Assembly (NCBI RefSeq): GCF_902686445.1
Contig: NC_062227.1
Span: 19,667,678-19,731,677, forward strand
Direction of reading: 5' to 3'
DNA from: Sciurus carolinensis
Taxonomy: Eukaryota > Chordata > Mammalia > Rodentia > Sciuridae
Length of the DNA: 64,000 nucleotides
The stretch's first letter is position 1, and the number at the start of each line of letters is the position of its first letter. A model generated the notes under the pieces. The model saw only the letters and a list, made by a program, of their open reading frames with translations. It made no database searches and was not told the DNA's origin. The translations under genes and the position numbers were made by a program. This document shows, piece after piece, positions 36,101 to 46,249 of the stretch.

Positions 36101-36881
36101 CGTATAATAGTGTATTATTTAATCTCCAGGTATTGGAGAAGTTTCTGTTTTTTATTCTGTCATTTATTTCTAATTTTAATCCATTATGATCTGATAGAGT
36201 ACAAGGTAGTATCTCTATCTTCTTGTATTTGCTAACAGTAGCTTTGTGGCATAAAATATGGTCTATTTTAGAGAAGGATCCATGTGCTGCTGAGAAGAAA
36301 GTGTATTCATTCTTTGTTGGCTGGTATATTCTATATATGTCTGTTAAGTCTAAATTGTTGATTGTGTTATTGAGATCTATGGTTTCTTTATTCAATTTTT
36401 GTTTGGACGATCTATCTAGTGGTGAGAGAGGTGTGTTAAAATCGCCTAGTATTATTGTGTTGTGGTCTATTTGATTTCTGTAATTGAGAAGAATTTGTTT
36501 GAAGTACGTGGATGAACCAATGTTCAGGGAATAGATATTTATGATTGTTATGTCTTGCTGATTTATGCTTCCCTTAAGCAGCATGTAATGCCATTCTTTA
36601 TCCCTTCTGACTAGTTTTGGCTTGAAGTCCACATTATCTGAAATGAGGATGGATACTCCAGCTTTTTTGCTGTGTCTGTGTGCATGGTATGTTTTTCCCC
36701 ATCCTTTCACCTTTAGTGTATGGGTATCTCTTCCTATGAGATGAGTCTCTTGCAGGCAGCATATTGTTGGATTTTTTTTAATCCAATCTGCCAGTCTATG
36801 TCTTTTGATTGATGAATTCAGGCCATTAACATTCAGGGTTATTATTGTAATATGATTTGTATTCCCAGTCAATTGACTCAT
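33186..36881 (-). pseudogene. L1-D ORF2, broken (endonuclease, RT, C-terminal domain)
   Basis: Four long frame segments. 36093-36881 (262 codons) holds the endonuclease (NHITIITLNVNGLNSSIKRH, LQETHLIGRD, GDFNTPLSPLDR, SDHNGLKLEI). 34451-36004 (517 codons) holds most of the reverse transcriptase ([48 protein letters not shown]). 33755-34237 and 33186-33737 hold the thumb and C-terminal parts. Inside the 517-codon frame 132 nt are missing relative to L1-A at the GGC at 34979-34981. This removes the motif around RQG-PLSP without breaking frame. The catalytic FADD motif reads FTDD. The protein cannot be an active RT. Confidence 0.9.
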
Positions 36882-36928
36882 AATTGTTTTTTGACATGAT
36901 TTGGTTTCTCCTTTATTTAACTATTCCT

Positions 36929-38012
36929 TTAGGCTAGCGCCTCCTGTTGCTGATTTGCATCATTGTTTTTCATCTCTTCCTCATGGAATATTTTGCAGAG
37001 AATGTTCTGTAATGCTGGCTTTCTTTTTGTAAATTCCTTTATCTTTTGTTTATCATGGAAGGATCTTATTTCATCGTCAAAGTTGAAGGTAAGTTTTGCT
37101 GGGTATAAAATTCTTGGTTGGCATCCATTTTCTTTCAGAGCTTGAAAAATGTTGTTCCAGACCCTTCTAGCTTTTAGGGTCTGAATTGAAAATTCTGCTG
37201 ATATTCTTATTGGTTTCCTTCTGAATGTAATTTGATTCTTTTCTTTTTTGGCCTTTAAAATTCTGTCTTTATTTTGTATGTTAGGTATTTTCATAATAAT
37301 GTGCCTTGGTGTGGGTCTGTTGTAATTTTGTATGTTTGGAGTTCTATAAGCCTCTTGTACTTGGTTTTCCATTTCATTCTTCAGATTTGGGAAATTTTCT
37401 GATATTATTTCATTGTATAGATTGTTAATTCCTTTGGTTTGTTTCTCTAAGCCTTCCTCAATCCCAATAATTCTTAAATTTGGCCTTTTCATGATATCCC
37501 ATAATTCTTGTAGATTCTGTTCATGATTTCTTACCATCTTCTCTGTTTGGCCAACTTTGTTTTCAAGATTAAATAATTTGTCTTCAATGTCTGAGGTTCT
37601 GTCTTCCAGGTGTTCTATCCTTTTGGTTATGCTTTCTATGGTGTTTTTAACTTGGTTTATTGTTTCCTTCATTTCAAGGATTTCAGTTTGTTTGTTTTTT
37701 CAGTATCTCTAACTCTTTTTTGAAATGATCTCTTGCTTCCCGTATTTGATCTTTTAACTGTTGATTGGTGTGATCATTTAATGCCTGCATTTGCTCTTTC
37801 ATCTCCTCCTTCAATGCCTGCATTTGCTCTTTCATCTCCTTGTTTGCTTCTCTGATTGTTTTAATTATATACATTCTGAACTCCCTTTCTGACATTTCTT
37901 CTGCTGTGCTGTCATTGGGTTTTATTGATGTAGTATCTGGTTTGTTTGGGACATTTTCTTCCCTTGTTTTCTCATATTGGTCAGATGTCAGTGGGAATCT
38001 GAGATATTGCAA
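36929..38012 (-). pseudogene. L1-D ORF1, frameshifted
   Basis: The N-terminal part is 37683-38012 (109 codons: SEREFRMYIIKTIREANKEM, then tandem KEQMQAL coiled-coil units). The rest is 36929-37672 (247 codons: coiled coil to about residue 60, RRM with PNLRIIGIEEGLEKQTKG, C-terminal domain with YPAKLTFNFDDEIRSF). They are in different frames, joined near a T-rich run at 37680-37700. Otherwise the protein is nearly complete; ORF1p normally trimerises and coats L1 RNA. Confidence 0.9.
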
Positions 38013-39072
38013 ATTTCCTCTATTGGCTTATAGTTTCCCGGTAGATTTCCAGTTTATCACCTCCCAGACTTTTGTAGCCTGAAGTCTTGGAGGAACTTGA
38101 TAATGCAGTGCTTCCAAAGAAAGCTGCCCCTACCCCCCTACTGGTTCCAGGGATTGGAGCTGGCTCTGTGCAGAAAGCCTCTCACTGGGGGCCTGCCCCA
38201 TGCAGCTGTCCGTGTGGGGTAGCCGACCACTGGAATGTGGAAGGCTACCTGGGAAAGACTCTAGCTGCCCTGCCCTGCTCTGATAAGCCACCCCTATCTG
38301 TGCCAGCCACCCAGGCCAAGTTTTGCCCAGTGGGGGAGACACCCTGTGACTCTATTTTTGTCCAAGAATCTCAATGCCTCCCCTTCTTGAGTCCTGGGTT
38401 CTGGAGTGACTGGAGATGCAGTCACCCTCTAGGCCACCATCTTGGATCACCCCCTGGAAAGAGCCTGCAGCCGGAGTGGGCACAGCCGCCTGGAGAAATC
38501 TCTGGCTGACCTGCCCTGATCCCACTGGCTGCTTGCGGATTGAAGCTCTCCCTTGGCTCATCGAAGCTCTCCCTTGGCTTGGGGACTTGTGGCTGGCTCT
38601 ATGTAGAAAGGCTCTTACTGGGTGGTCTGTTCTGAGAAGCTAGCCTTGAAAGGCACCTTCCACCACAGGGGTCCAGGCTGCTTGGGGAGGTCTCTGGCTG
38701 CCCTGTCCTGGTCCCTGAAGCTGCTTGCAGGCTGGAGCATGCCACGCTGGCTCCGGGAGTTGGAACTTGTTCTGATCAGAAAGGCTCTCACTAGGGGGCC
38801 TGCTCTGAGAACCTGGAGAAGCTGGCTGTGTGGGAGGGGCCCAGCACCAGAGTGCGCAGGGCTGCCTGTGGAAGATTCTAGGTGCCCTGCCCTGTTCCGA
38901 TAAGCCACCTCTATCTGGGCCTGCCTCCTGGGCCGAGCTTTACCCAGTGGGCAGACTCACCCATGGCTCTATTTTGGTCCGAGCCTCTCAATGCCTCCCC
39001 TTCTTAAGTCCTGGGTTCTGGAGTGACTGGGGATGCAGTCCCCCTCTAGTCCACCATCTTGGATCGCCCCGT
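38013..39072 (-). promoter_or_regulatory. L1-D 5' UTR with tandem duplication
   Basis: GC-rich region upstream of ORF1. A segment at 38262-38448 recurs at 38879-39065 (offset 617 bp) with most bases matching, both ending in a CCACCATCTTGGATC block. Further related blocks (GGCTCTCACTGGG / GGCTCTCACTAGG / GGCTCTTACTGGG) occur near 38185, 38610 and 38790. Promoter role is inferred from position. Confidence 0.7.
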
Positions 39073-39088
39073 CAATAGTAATGTTTTT

Positions 39089-39606
39089 AATGGAAGTCAG
39101 GAATTCCATTACAGGCTTAGATAAATCTCAGCACCACTATCATTACACAGAGTAATTGGAAGATGATGTGAGGTGAGAAACGTCACACATCATAATGATT
39201 GATGTCCATCTATATTTTGGATGGGGTCTATATTGTTGAATATGTGAGTGAACTGAAAACAAAAATAGGATCATATTTACAAGTCTCAAAATGGGTGGAC
39301 TTTACATGTACTCAAGGTTATACACAAGAATGTTTTAATCACATTGACCTTAGAAATAGTTCTTGTATGACTAGAATGAAATTTACAAATAAAAGATATG
39401 AAATGTAGTGTTTAGTGACAGTAGGAAACATAAAGGAGGAGGTTAAGAGGCAGTGCTGTCAAACTTTATTTAGGTTTAGTGAAACACCAACAAATGCCCA
39501 GTAAGAGAAAAGATGTCAATATAAAAATGGAAGATAACAAGAATAATAGTGATAAAAGAAAAAACCAAAACACTCATAATTACTTTGAGTTATATAGCAC
39601 TCTTGT
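39089..39606. other. unique sequence
   Basis: Nothing recognised. Confidence 0.4.
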
Positions 39607-39818
39607 ATTTTTTGGTGGGGAGGTGGGAGGTTTGGTACTAAAGTTTAAACCAGGGGCAATTTACCATCCCCAATCCTTTACATTTTTTAATTTGAGACAG
39701 GGTCTCATGAAGTTGCTGAGGGTCTCACTAATTGCTGAGGTTGGCCTTGAACTTGTGATTCTCTTTTCTCAGCTTCCTGAGCAGCTGGGATTCCAGGCAT
39801 CCATCACTGAACCCAGCT
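39607..39818 (-). mobile_element. B1/ID composite SINE, minus strand
   Basis: The plus strand shows the antisense ID unit first (TTTGGTACTAAAGTTTAAAC, CCAGGGGCAATTTACCATCC). After TTTTTTAATTTGAGACAGGG comes antisense B1 (GTTGGCCTTGAACTTGTGAT, AGCAGCTGGGATTCCAGGCA). It is the same composite family as at 25.5 and 41.3 kb. Confidence 0.8.
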
Positions 39819-41291
39819 CTTCTATATATTTTGAGGGACTTAGAAAAATGAGTGGATCAGAGAAGAACATTATGAGAGTTTTATATTGGCAAAATTTATA
39901 TTTTTCACTTGAGAAAAAGCCTTAAGATTCATTTTAATGTTAAATAAATGGTGATCTGACTTCTGTGTAGTGCTGAGGAAAATATAACATGTTGGAAAAC
40001 TAATTCTGCTTATGCAAAAAGAAGAAACATTAAGTATGCTTTGTTGTTTGGGGAAAGAGATGTTGGCTGTATTGGTATAAGGCTACAAACTGTTGAGACT
40101 GACAGATGAGTTGGGGATCCACATCTGTGATGACTTTCTGAAGAGACCAGGTGACCTGTGGGTCAGCCTGGATAAGGCAACTGAAAGGCAGAGGCTCTCC
40201 ACATTTCATGACATCTCCAACCATCTGTTAGACTGTTACTTTGTTCACTGGTACTACCTCCTCACTCCTGAGTTTGAGTCTGAGCTATAGGCAGAGACTT
40301 CAGCTCTGATCTTTGGTATTTGGAGCCTTGTGTTGTGTATTAAGGACTCCTCAAAGTTACAGGGTATTTATCAACATTTTCTCAAAAGTAATTTAATGAT
40401 TAGGCTATTGTCATCACTTAGGCCTCGTGAATCTTATTTGATTTCATTTGTCTTTAACCCATGACACATTTGGGTCTCTTCACCCAAACTGTGTCATCTT
40501 GGCAGTATCTGTCAGCACTTCACATGATCTATAGACAGAAATGAATCTCCTAGAAATCAACAGGAATTATAGTCTCAACTGAAAGAGAACAAACAGCAAT
40601 TTTGAGACATCAATGAAAAAATTCTTATATCTAAGTCTACAACTTACTCTCTGATCAACCAGCTGAAATAATGTAAAGTGTAGATGGGGCCACAGTCAGC
40701 AAGTGATGAATGATCAGCTGTTTCCTCTGAGAAAAAAGGTGTTCTCCAACTTGATTTTCCTCTTCTTTCATGTAATTCCTTTCTTAACATATTTGTAGAA
40801 ATTAGGAATTGGTATTTTACCTTCAATTTACTGATAATGAAAAAATGAGACCCAAGAACTATAGCATCTTCTAGTTTACTTGTAGGTGTAGAGTGGGAAT
40901 GTGGTTAATGTCCCAGCTACTGACTGCTATTGGAGGCATAAATTGCCTTATCAAGAATAGCTCACACCTTTTTTACTAGAATCCTCTGTATCATATCAGA
41001 TTCTACAGGCATATAACAAGTGTGTTGGTCTAAGAGTCTGGGACTAGTTCAAGCTTCTATTGAGTAGTAAGTGGACAGCACTTTCTGGTTATGCTGGGAA
41101 CCATGTGACAGTGCACAGTACCTTCTTTAAAGGAGCTCAAGTACAGTCTTGCACTAAATGAAACAATAGTATCCAGAAGTGACAAATTAAAGACCAGGGA
41201 TTGTGCTGGTGAGTTATCTCCATTTCCAGGGACACAGCCTCTTCTTATGAATGCAGGAGAATGTTCTCCTTGCAGTGCAATGTAAGGTTCC
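39819..41291. other. unique sequence
   Basis: No gene or repeat recognised; a 65-codon frame at 40093 has no domain. Confidence 0.4.
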
Positions 41292-41492
41292 TCCAGGTGT
41301 GATGGTTTACACCTGTAGTCCCAGAACTCAGGAGACTGAGGCAGGAGGATAGCAAGTTGAAAACCAGCTTCAGAAAAGCAAAAACTAAGCAATTCAGTGA
41401 GGCCCTGTCTCTAAATAAAATACAAAATAGAGTTGGGGATGTGGCTCAGTGGTTGTGTGACCCTGAGTTCAATCCCTGGTACCACAAAAAAA
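41292..41492 (+). mobile_element. B1/ID composite SINE
   Basis: B1 half (CAGGTGTGATGGTTTACACC, GTAGTCCCAGAACTCAGGAG) joined through CTCTAAATAAAATACAAAAT to an ID half (GTTGGGGATGTGGCTCAGTG, GAGTTCAATCCCTGGTACC) and an A-rich tail. Well preserved. Confidence 0.9.
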
Positions 41493-42864
41493 ATATATTT
41501 CTGGGACATCAGAGATTCTTTAGCACCCTATAGTTTTGTCTGAGCTGTTGAACCTTCAGGTTTGCTAGATAACCAGCCATTCTAGAAGCCACTGTATGGT
41601 CTGAAATATGTGCTATGAGGTCAAGGCAAGAATGAATCTAGGTGGAGATGGTCTAGACAGTCTCATCAGCCCCAGTAAAACCCAAGCTGCTCAGAAGGTT
41701 GGAGGTCCTTCCTTCCAACTGTCAGCTTGGCAATGGGAGCCCAGTCACTTATCAATAAGGTGGGCTGTTGGGACTAAAGGAATCATGGGAAAAGGACCTG
41801 TGCTAATCACTATGGTAAGAAATAACCTAACTCAAATTTGCCTCATTTATCTACATTTTTTCCCAAAAATTTATTGGCATTATTTTTTCATATTGAAGGA
41901 ATAAAAAAAAATTTACAGAAAGTTGTTAAGGAATTCAAGAAATCAATTTTGGGAAAAGGCACACTATATTTTAGTAATTTTTTCCTTAGAATCATAGTAT
42001 AATTGTAGGAAAGATATGAAGATATATATCCCTCAAGAGCCTATAACTGTGTATAGAGTATGGCACCAGCCAGTCTCCTGGGCTCTAATCCAGGTTTCTT
42101 TTCTTTTCTTCAGTTTCCTACTCTGTTTATGTGGTATATCACAGTACCTACCTTTATGAGTTGTCATGTAGGTATTAATTCTCTTATTTTTCTTACAGCA
42201 GTGCTTGGCATAGAGAAAACACTGATAGTTTACTCTTCTACTACTTCCCATTTAATACACACTTTATTAGTGATTGGCATATTTGTTTCAGACATTTAGA
42301 GTCTTAAGTCTTATAATTTACACAAGTGTATTAAGATAAAACTTTTTATGTTGGAGATGCTTGCTTTTTAAAGTTGTGAGCACAATTGAAACTTCAGCCC
42401 TGCAGTTCTTGGGGCCTTCTTGAATGTACACAGAGCCTGTGCTTCATTCCCAGTTTAGTATTTGACTCAAGGGGCTTTGGTAATTACAGTAGTTGAGGAT
42501 TCAGTCAGATGTGAATCTAATTGCCAAATACATTGAATTACCCTACTATGAAACTTCCTGTGTCTTTTAGTTTCTCTTTCCTCATCTATAAATTGAGGAT
42601 AATCAAATACCATGTATTTGGGGAGATTTCAAAAGGTGGAGGTCCCTGCATATAGCCTGGTACTTGAAGTACCTGTTGTCACTGGGGTGGGCCTGCCTCC
42701 TCCTCTGAAGGCAGTGCCTACAGCAGTATGTCCAGCTGTCCACTGAGGAAGGTACATTTGTCTCTTGTCAGAATGTGAAAAAGGGCAAAGACATCAATAA
42801 TCATGTGCTGGAGGAGAAGTTTCAGTGCAAGGATGGGAAGCTAGCAGAAAGACTGACACTAGTT
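41493..42864. other. unique sequence
   Basis: No gene recognised. 42690-42870 has slightly coding-like composition on the plus strand, but I cannot match it to a gene. Confidence 0.4.
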
Positions 42865-42875
42865 AAGAAGCTCAG

Positions 42876-42978
42876 GGGACTGGGGAGATAGCTCAGCTGG
42901 TAGAGTGCTTGCCTCGCAATCACAAGGCCCTGTGTTCAATCCCCAGTACCGCAAAAAAAAAAAAAAAAAAAAAAAAAA
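42876..42978 (+). mobile_element. young ID SINE with long poly(A)
   Basis: GGGACTGGGGAGATAGCTCA head, TGGTAGAGTGCTTGCCTCGC, a GTTCAATCCCCAG B box and a pure A tail of about 25 bases. A perfect TSD AAGAAGCTCAG lies at 42865-42875 and 42977-42987. The pure tail and intact TSD suggest a recent insertion. Confidence 0.92.
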
Positions 42979-42987
42979 GAAGCTCAG

Positions 42988-44607
42988 GAAAGGGGCTCTA
43001 TGCAGTTCAGGCAGGTAGGAAGGTTTGCAAATCGACTCTGGCAGTTCAGCTGGGGGAACTAACAGCTCATTTGAGCAATAAAGAGCATGAAGTCCCTTGA
43101 CAGGCCTATGTCTCCCAAATAATTATAAAACTACAAATCAACAAATCATGTTGTGCATGATGATCTAAAATTGTCATGGAAAATTTCATTTGCACTTTTC
43201 CAAAATGCACTGAGCTAAAATAATTACCAGATGTAAAATTAGGCAAGTTTTTATGTAAGCAACCTAGTTGTGTGACCTTTGGTGTAGTCATAATGTTGCA
43301 TAAGTACTGCCTCATTTACTCTTAGTCCCAATCACCTCCTGAGTTCTGCTGACTTCTTGAGTCTGTCAATCTCCTCTTTTTTCATTGTTTCCATTAACCC
43401 CAGCTGTGTGAATCAGGATACATTTTGTGTATGGTTTACATTCCATCCTGGAACAATGCACTATGTGTATTACCACATGGAAATGTCCTTGGCCAAATGA
43501 GAAAATAAAGGGACATTTTTATGTAGAAGATTCAGGAAGATACCTAACTTTAGAGAATTTTACAGTGCATTTTCTTATATAGGGGAGGTCTTTGTTTGCC
43601 CACACCTTGTTTGTTTTTTTGTTTTTTGTTTTTTGTTTTTTTTTGCTTTTATTATAAGCTAAGAGAATTTGCTTTGAGAGTTCCTTGGGTATGTTCTCAC
43701 CTAAATCTCTGTCAAACTTCAGATGATCTACTGTAAAACTCTGCAGACTTAAATTTATCTGTATTCTACTTCAGAAAATTCCAATATCATATTCAAGATC
43801 AGACCCTGAAGCTGTCCCAGTTAAGGAAGAAATTACAACATGGAGAGATGTGTCATTTCTACTCAACTAATATCTGAGTCATCTCCTCATTCAGGAACAC
43901 ACTGACAGCCACCAGGAGTCAGACCTCCATGAGCTCCTGACTGAGGGGCACAAGTTGGCAATGTGGCTTGTCCTCAAACAGCCCATGTAAAGTGGCCAGA
44001 GGCACTGATTACACTCAACAGTTCCCAGTATCCAGGTTCCTCAATCTCAGGATACTCCATTCACCAAGTGATATTTTGACCAGCTCTTCTGTTTTCCATG
44101 TCAAATGTAGGGTATTACAAGATCAGGATTCCTGGGTGAGAACACAGAAGAAAAATACACAGCGTGAAAATCAAAACAGTCCAACAATGTCATTTCTCCC
44201 TGGTTAAAAATAGCTTCAGGATGAAAAGGAAACATATACCTAATGTTTAAGAAGAGAAAGGGGATGTGACAGAAGGCCACGTGTTAAACTGACATCACTC
44301 TGGATTAGGAGTGAGAGAGTCCCAGTCTCCAGCCTGACTGCTTTGCTTGCTACTGTGAACCAGGGATTATTTTATCTCTAATGAATCTCTATGTCCTGAT
44401 CTATAGAAATGTGGGCAGAGTATATATAACCAACAAGTGTGAAATGAATATTCAAGAGTGCTTTGGAAATTATATAGACCCTCAGTCTTTGGACTTTGTA
44501 ACATCTGATGATGGGAATGTTGCATATGATTATTAGTATCATTATTATGATTTTAGTTATGTTGATCAATGTATAAATAGAAGAGTTGAAAGTTCTTTCT
44601 AGGCTAC
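42988..44607. other. unique sequence
   Basis: No gene recognised. A T-rich GTTTTTT-type simple stretch lies at about 43612-43645. The young provirus integrated at the right edge. Confidence 0.4.
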
Positions 44608-44611
44608 ATAG
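44608..44611. repeat. target-site duplication ATAG (left)
   Basis: ATAG precedes the TG of the 5' LTR and recurs at 51952-51955 directly after the CA of the 3' LTR. A 4-bp TSD is characteristic of gammaretroviral-type integrase. Confidence 0.85.
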
Positions 44612-45153
44612 TGAAGCCAGAATTGGGGACAGGCAGTTAGTGTAGAAATAGGAAATCAGGTCAGATCAAGAAAATAGAGGCCATCAAGCCATCTGCCTCT
44701 GGAAGTTGGAGACTGCAATGGGAGAATGGAATGTCAAGGACCTGCAGAGCCCATTGATAACCAAATTCACCTGCCCTTGTCAGAGACTACAGGCAGGAAA
44801 GTGCTGATTAATGCCTCCTGGGCCCTTGCCTGTCTGAATCCCTTTGACCCTCCCCCTGCCCCATCCGTCTCTCACCTTTTACATCTCACCTGCAAACCAG
44901 GCCTAATCCCGCAGGCAGGAAGGGAAGAGATAAGGGGAAAGAATGGGAGAATGAAACCCATAAAAAGAACGAGATTTGCTCATCCCACGGATTCCGCCTT
45001 TGGGTCCCCTTCTTCCACCCGGGAGAAGTCTGCTTTTCCTTTTCTTTAATAAAGCTGCATTTTCCACTCTACATTTGCCTCAGCGTGCTTCTCTGGCATT
45101 ATACTTCAACACCTGAGGAAGCAGGACTCGTCACCGGGTAAAAAGCGGTATCA
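44612..45153 (+). repeat. 5' LTR of young provirus
   Basis: 542 bp, TG...CA. TATA-like CATAAAAA at 44959-44966 and polyadenylation signal AATAAA at 45048-45053, so U3 is about 375 bp, with a short R and U5. It differs from the 3' LTR at 44658, 44816, 45082, 45094 and 45098. It contains a 107-codon open frame (44726-45049). Confidence 0.95.
44959..44966 (+). promoter_or_regulatory. LTR TATA box
   Basis: CATAAAAA, about 85 bp before the polyadenylation signal. Transcription start is expected near 44985-44995. The same motif sits in the 3' LTR. Confidence 0.6.
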
Positions 45154-45157
45154 GATT

Positions 45158-45175
45158 TGGAGGTCCCACCGAGAT
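45158..45175 (+). other. primer-binding site, tRNA-Thr-like
   Basis: TGGAGGTCCCACCGAGAT starts 4 bases after the LTR end. Its first bases are complementary to a tRNA ending CCUCCA, as tRNA-Thr does; the rest fits imperfectly. Assignment to Thr is from memory of tRNA 3' ends. Confidence 0.6.
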
Positions 45176-45182
45176 CTACGCC

Positions 45183-45191
45183 GAGGTAAGT
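45183..45191 (+). other. major splice donor candidate
   Basis: GAG|GTAAGT with GT at 45186-45187, a near-perfect donor shortly after the PBS, where retroviruses place the donor for env mRNA. Confidence 0.7.
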
Positions 45192-46249
45192 GAGCTTTTC
45201 TCTTCACGCACCCCAATCTGTCCGAGGTGCATCTTTCTGTCTCTTTCTTTCTGGAGGGCAAAATGGGCACCCGTCGGCTACTTAAATGCAACTAGTGCAG
45301 CCGCCATTCTTAAGACTCGGGTGAGAGGTTTCTCGGCTCAGGCAAGTTTCCAATCCCCTGCTCTGCAGGCACGTTGGGGCTCTGCTGAAGCCATTTCCTA
45401 CTTTTCTGTCCAGGCCCGGAGCGCAATTGCCGTGAGTACACAGTGTCCCTAGTCCTGATCTGCCCAGGATGCATGGAGGCGGAGGAAAGGTTGGAGCAAC
45501 TGCGGGGTTCTTGGCCCGGGCTACTCTCGGGTGGATCCCAAAGGTTCCTTCTCTGGACTCCCCCTCCCGACCGCCCTAAGGGGTATCCAAGGTGATCAGT
45601 AGACAAATGGCACCGAGGGAAAGCGCCAATTACATTTGCCTCCGTATGGGCCGCGCAGCACACCGCACACATCCATTCCCTCCTGGATGTTTTCCCTTCG
45701 CTCGCCGATCAGACATTAAACATTCAGATAGTAGGATCATAGGAAAATCAATAGGAAAGTACTCAGGTTATCTTTGTTTGCATATTTAGCCTTTGTTAGT
45801 TTGTTTAAAGTTTTCCTGTGCTTAAAGGTGCTCAGTGTGTTCTAAGCTGCAAAGAGGATGTATACTTTAATTCAACCCCTCCCTTGAATCCCTCAGAGAA
45901 CAGGGTATTATATGTCTAACAATCAATAGGTGTCCCCCTCACCCTTTGGAGATCCCTTTAGTCTACAAAATAGGCAAGAAGATGTACAATTCTTCTTTTG
46001 TTGTAGGAATTTATAGTGGCAGGGAGGAAAGCAGTAATGCCCTTAAGTCTGAATCCTCCCAGGGTCTCTAGCACAGGGCAAACTAGGACCCTCGCACTTT
46101 GCCGAAGAAGGCCAGAAATAACTTTGGCAAAGCCAGGTAGTGAGAGACGGGTTTTCTGGACCGGATTGAAGCTCAAACTTAGGGAGACGTCCCTGCACAT
46201 AGTCTTCGGCGTGGGCGCCTGAGGTCTATTTTTCTTTTCTTCCACTTAG
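45192..46249 (+). other. proviral leader (5' untranslated region)
   Basis: Just over 1 kb between the splice donor and gag, longer than in most simple retroviruses. No conserved frame is seen on the plus strand; a packaging signal would be expected here but cannot be located by eye. It ends in a pyrimidine tract and CACTTAG that abuts the gag ATG. Confidence 0.6.

Larger units (their letters stand above)
32921..39072 (-). mobile_element. full-length L1 retrotransposon D
   Basis: A 6.15-kb minus-strand L1 bounded by a perfect 16-bp TSD, CAATAGTAATGTTTTT, at 32905-32920 and 39073-39088. From the 5' end (39072) it has a 5' UTR of about 1.0 kb with a tandem duplication, ORF1 in two frames, ORF2 from 36881 to about 33186, and a 3' UTR with telomere-like and G-rich tracts, then poly(A). 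It is the best preserved L1 in the window, but ORF1 is frameshifted and ORF2 has stops plus an in-frame deletion, so it is inactive. Confidence 0.95.

Noticed and set aside
42690..42875. Processed pseudogene just upstream of the ID SINE
   Set aside because: The plus strand has a coding-like feel (KKGKDINNHVLEEKF), but I could not match it to any gene and see no poly(A) or TSD of its own.
42876..42955. Functional tRNA gene
   Set aside because: tRNA-like head and B box belong to an ID SINE with poly(A) tail and TSD.
43612..43645. T-rich repeat as a structured array
   Set aside because: Simple GTTTTTT low-complexity sequence; no spacer-repeat pattern, so not a CRISPR-like or regulatory array.
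45310..45672. 120-codon minus-strand frame in the proviral leader
   Set aside because: Antisense to the leader with no recognisable domain; likely chance in GC-rich sequence.
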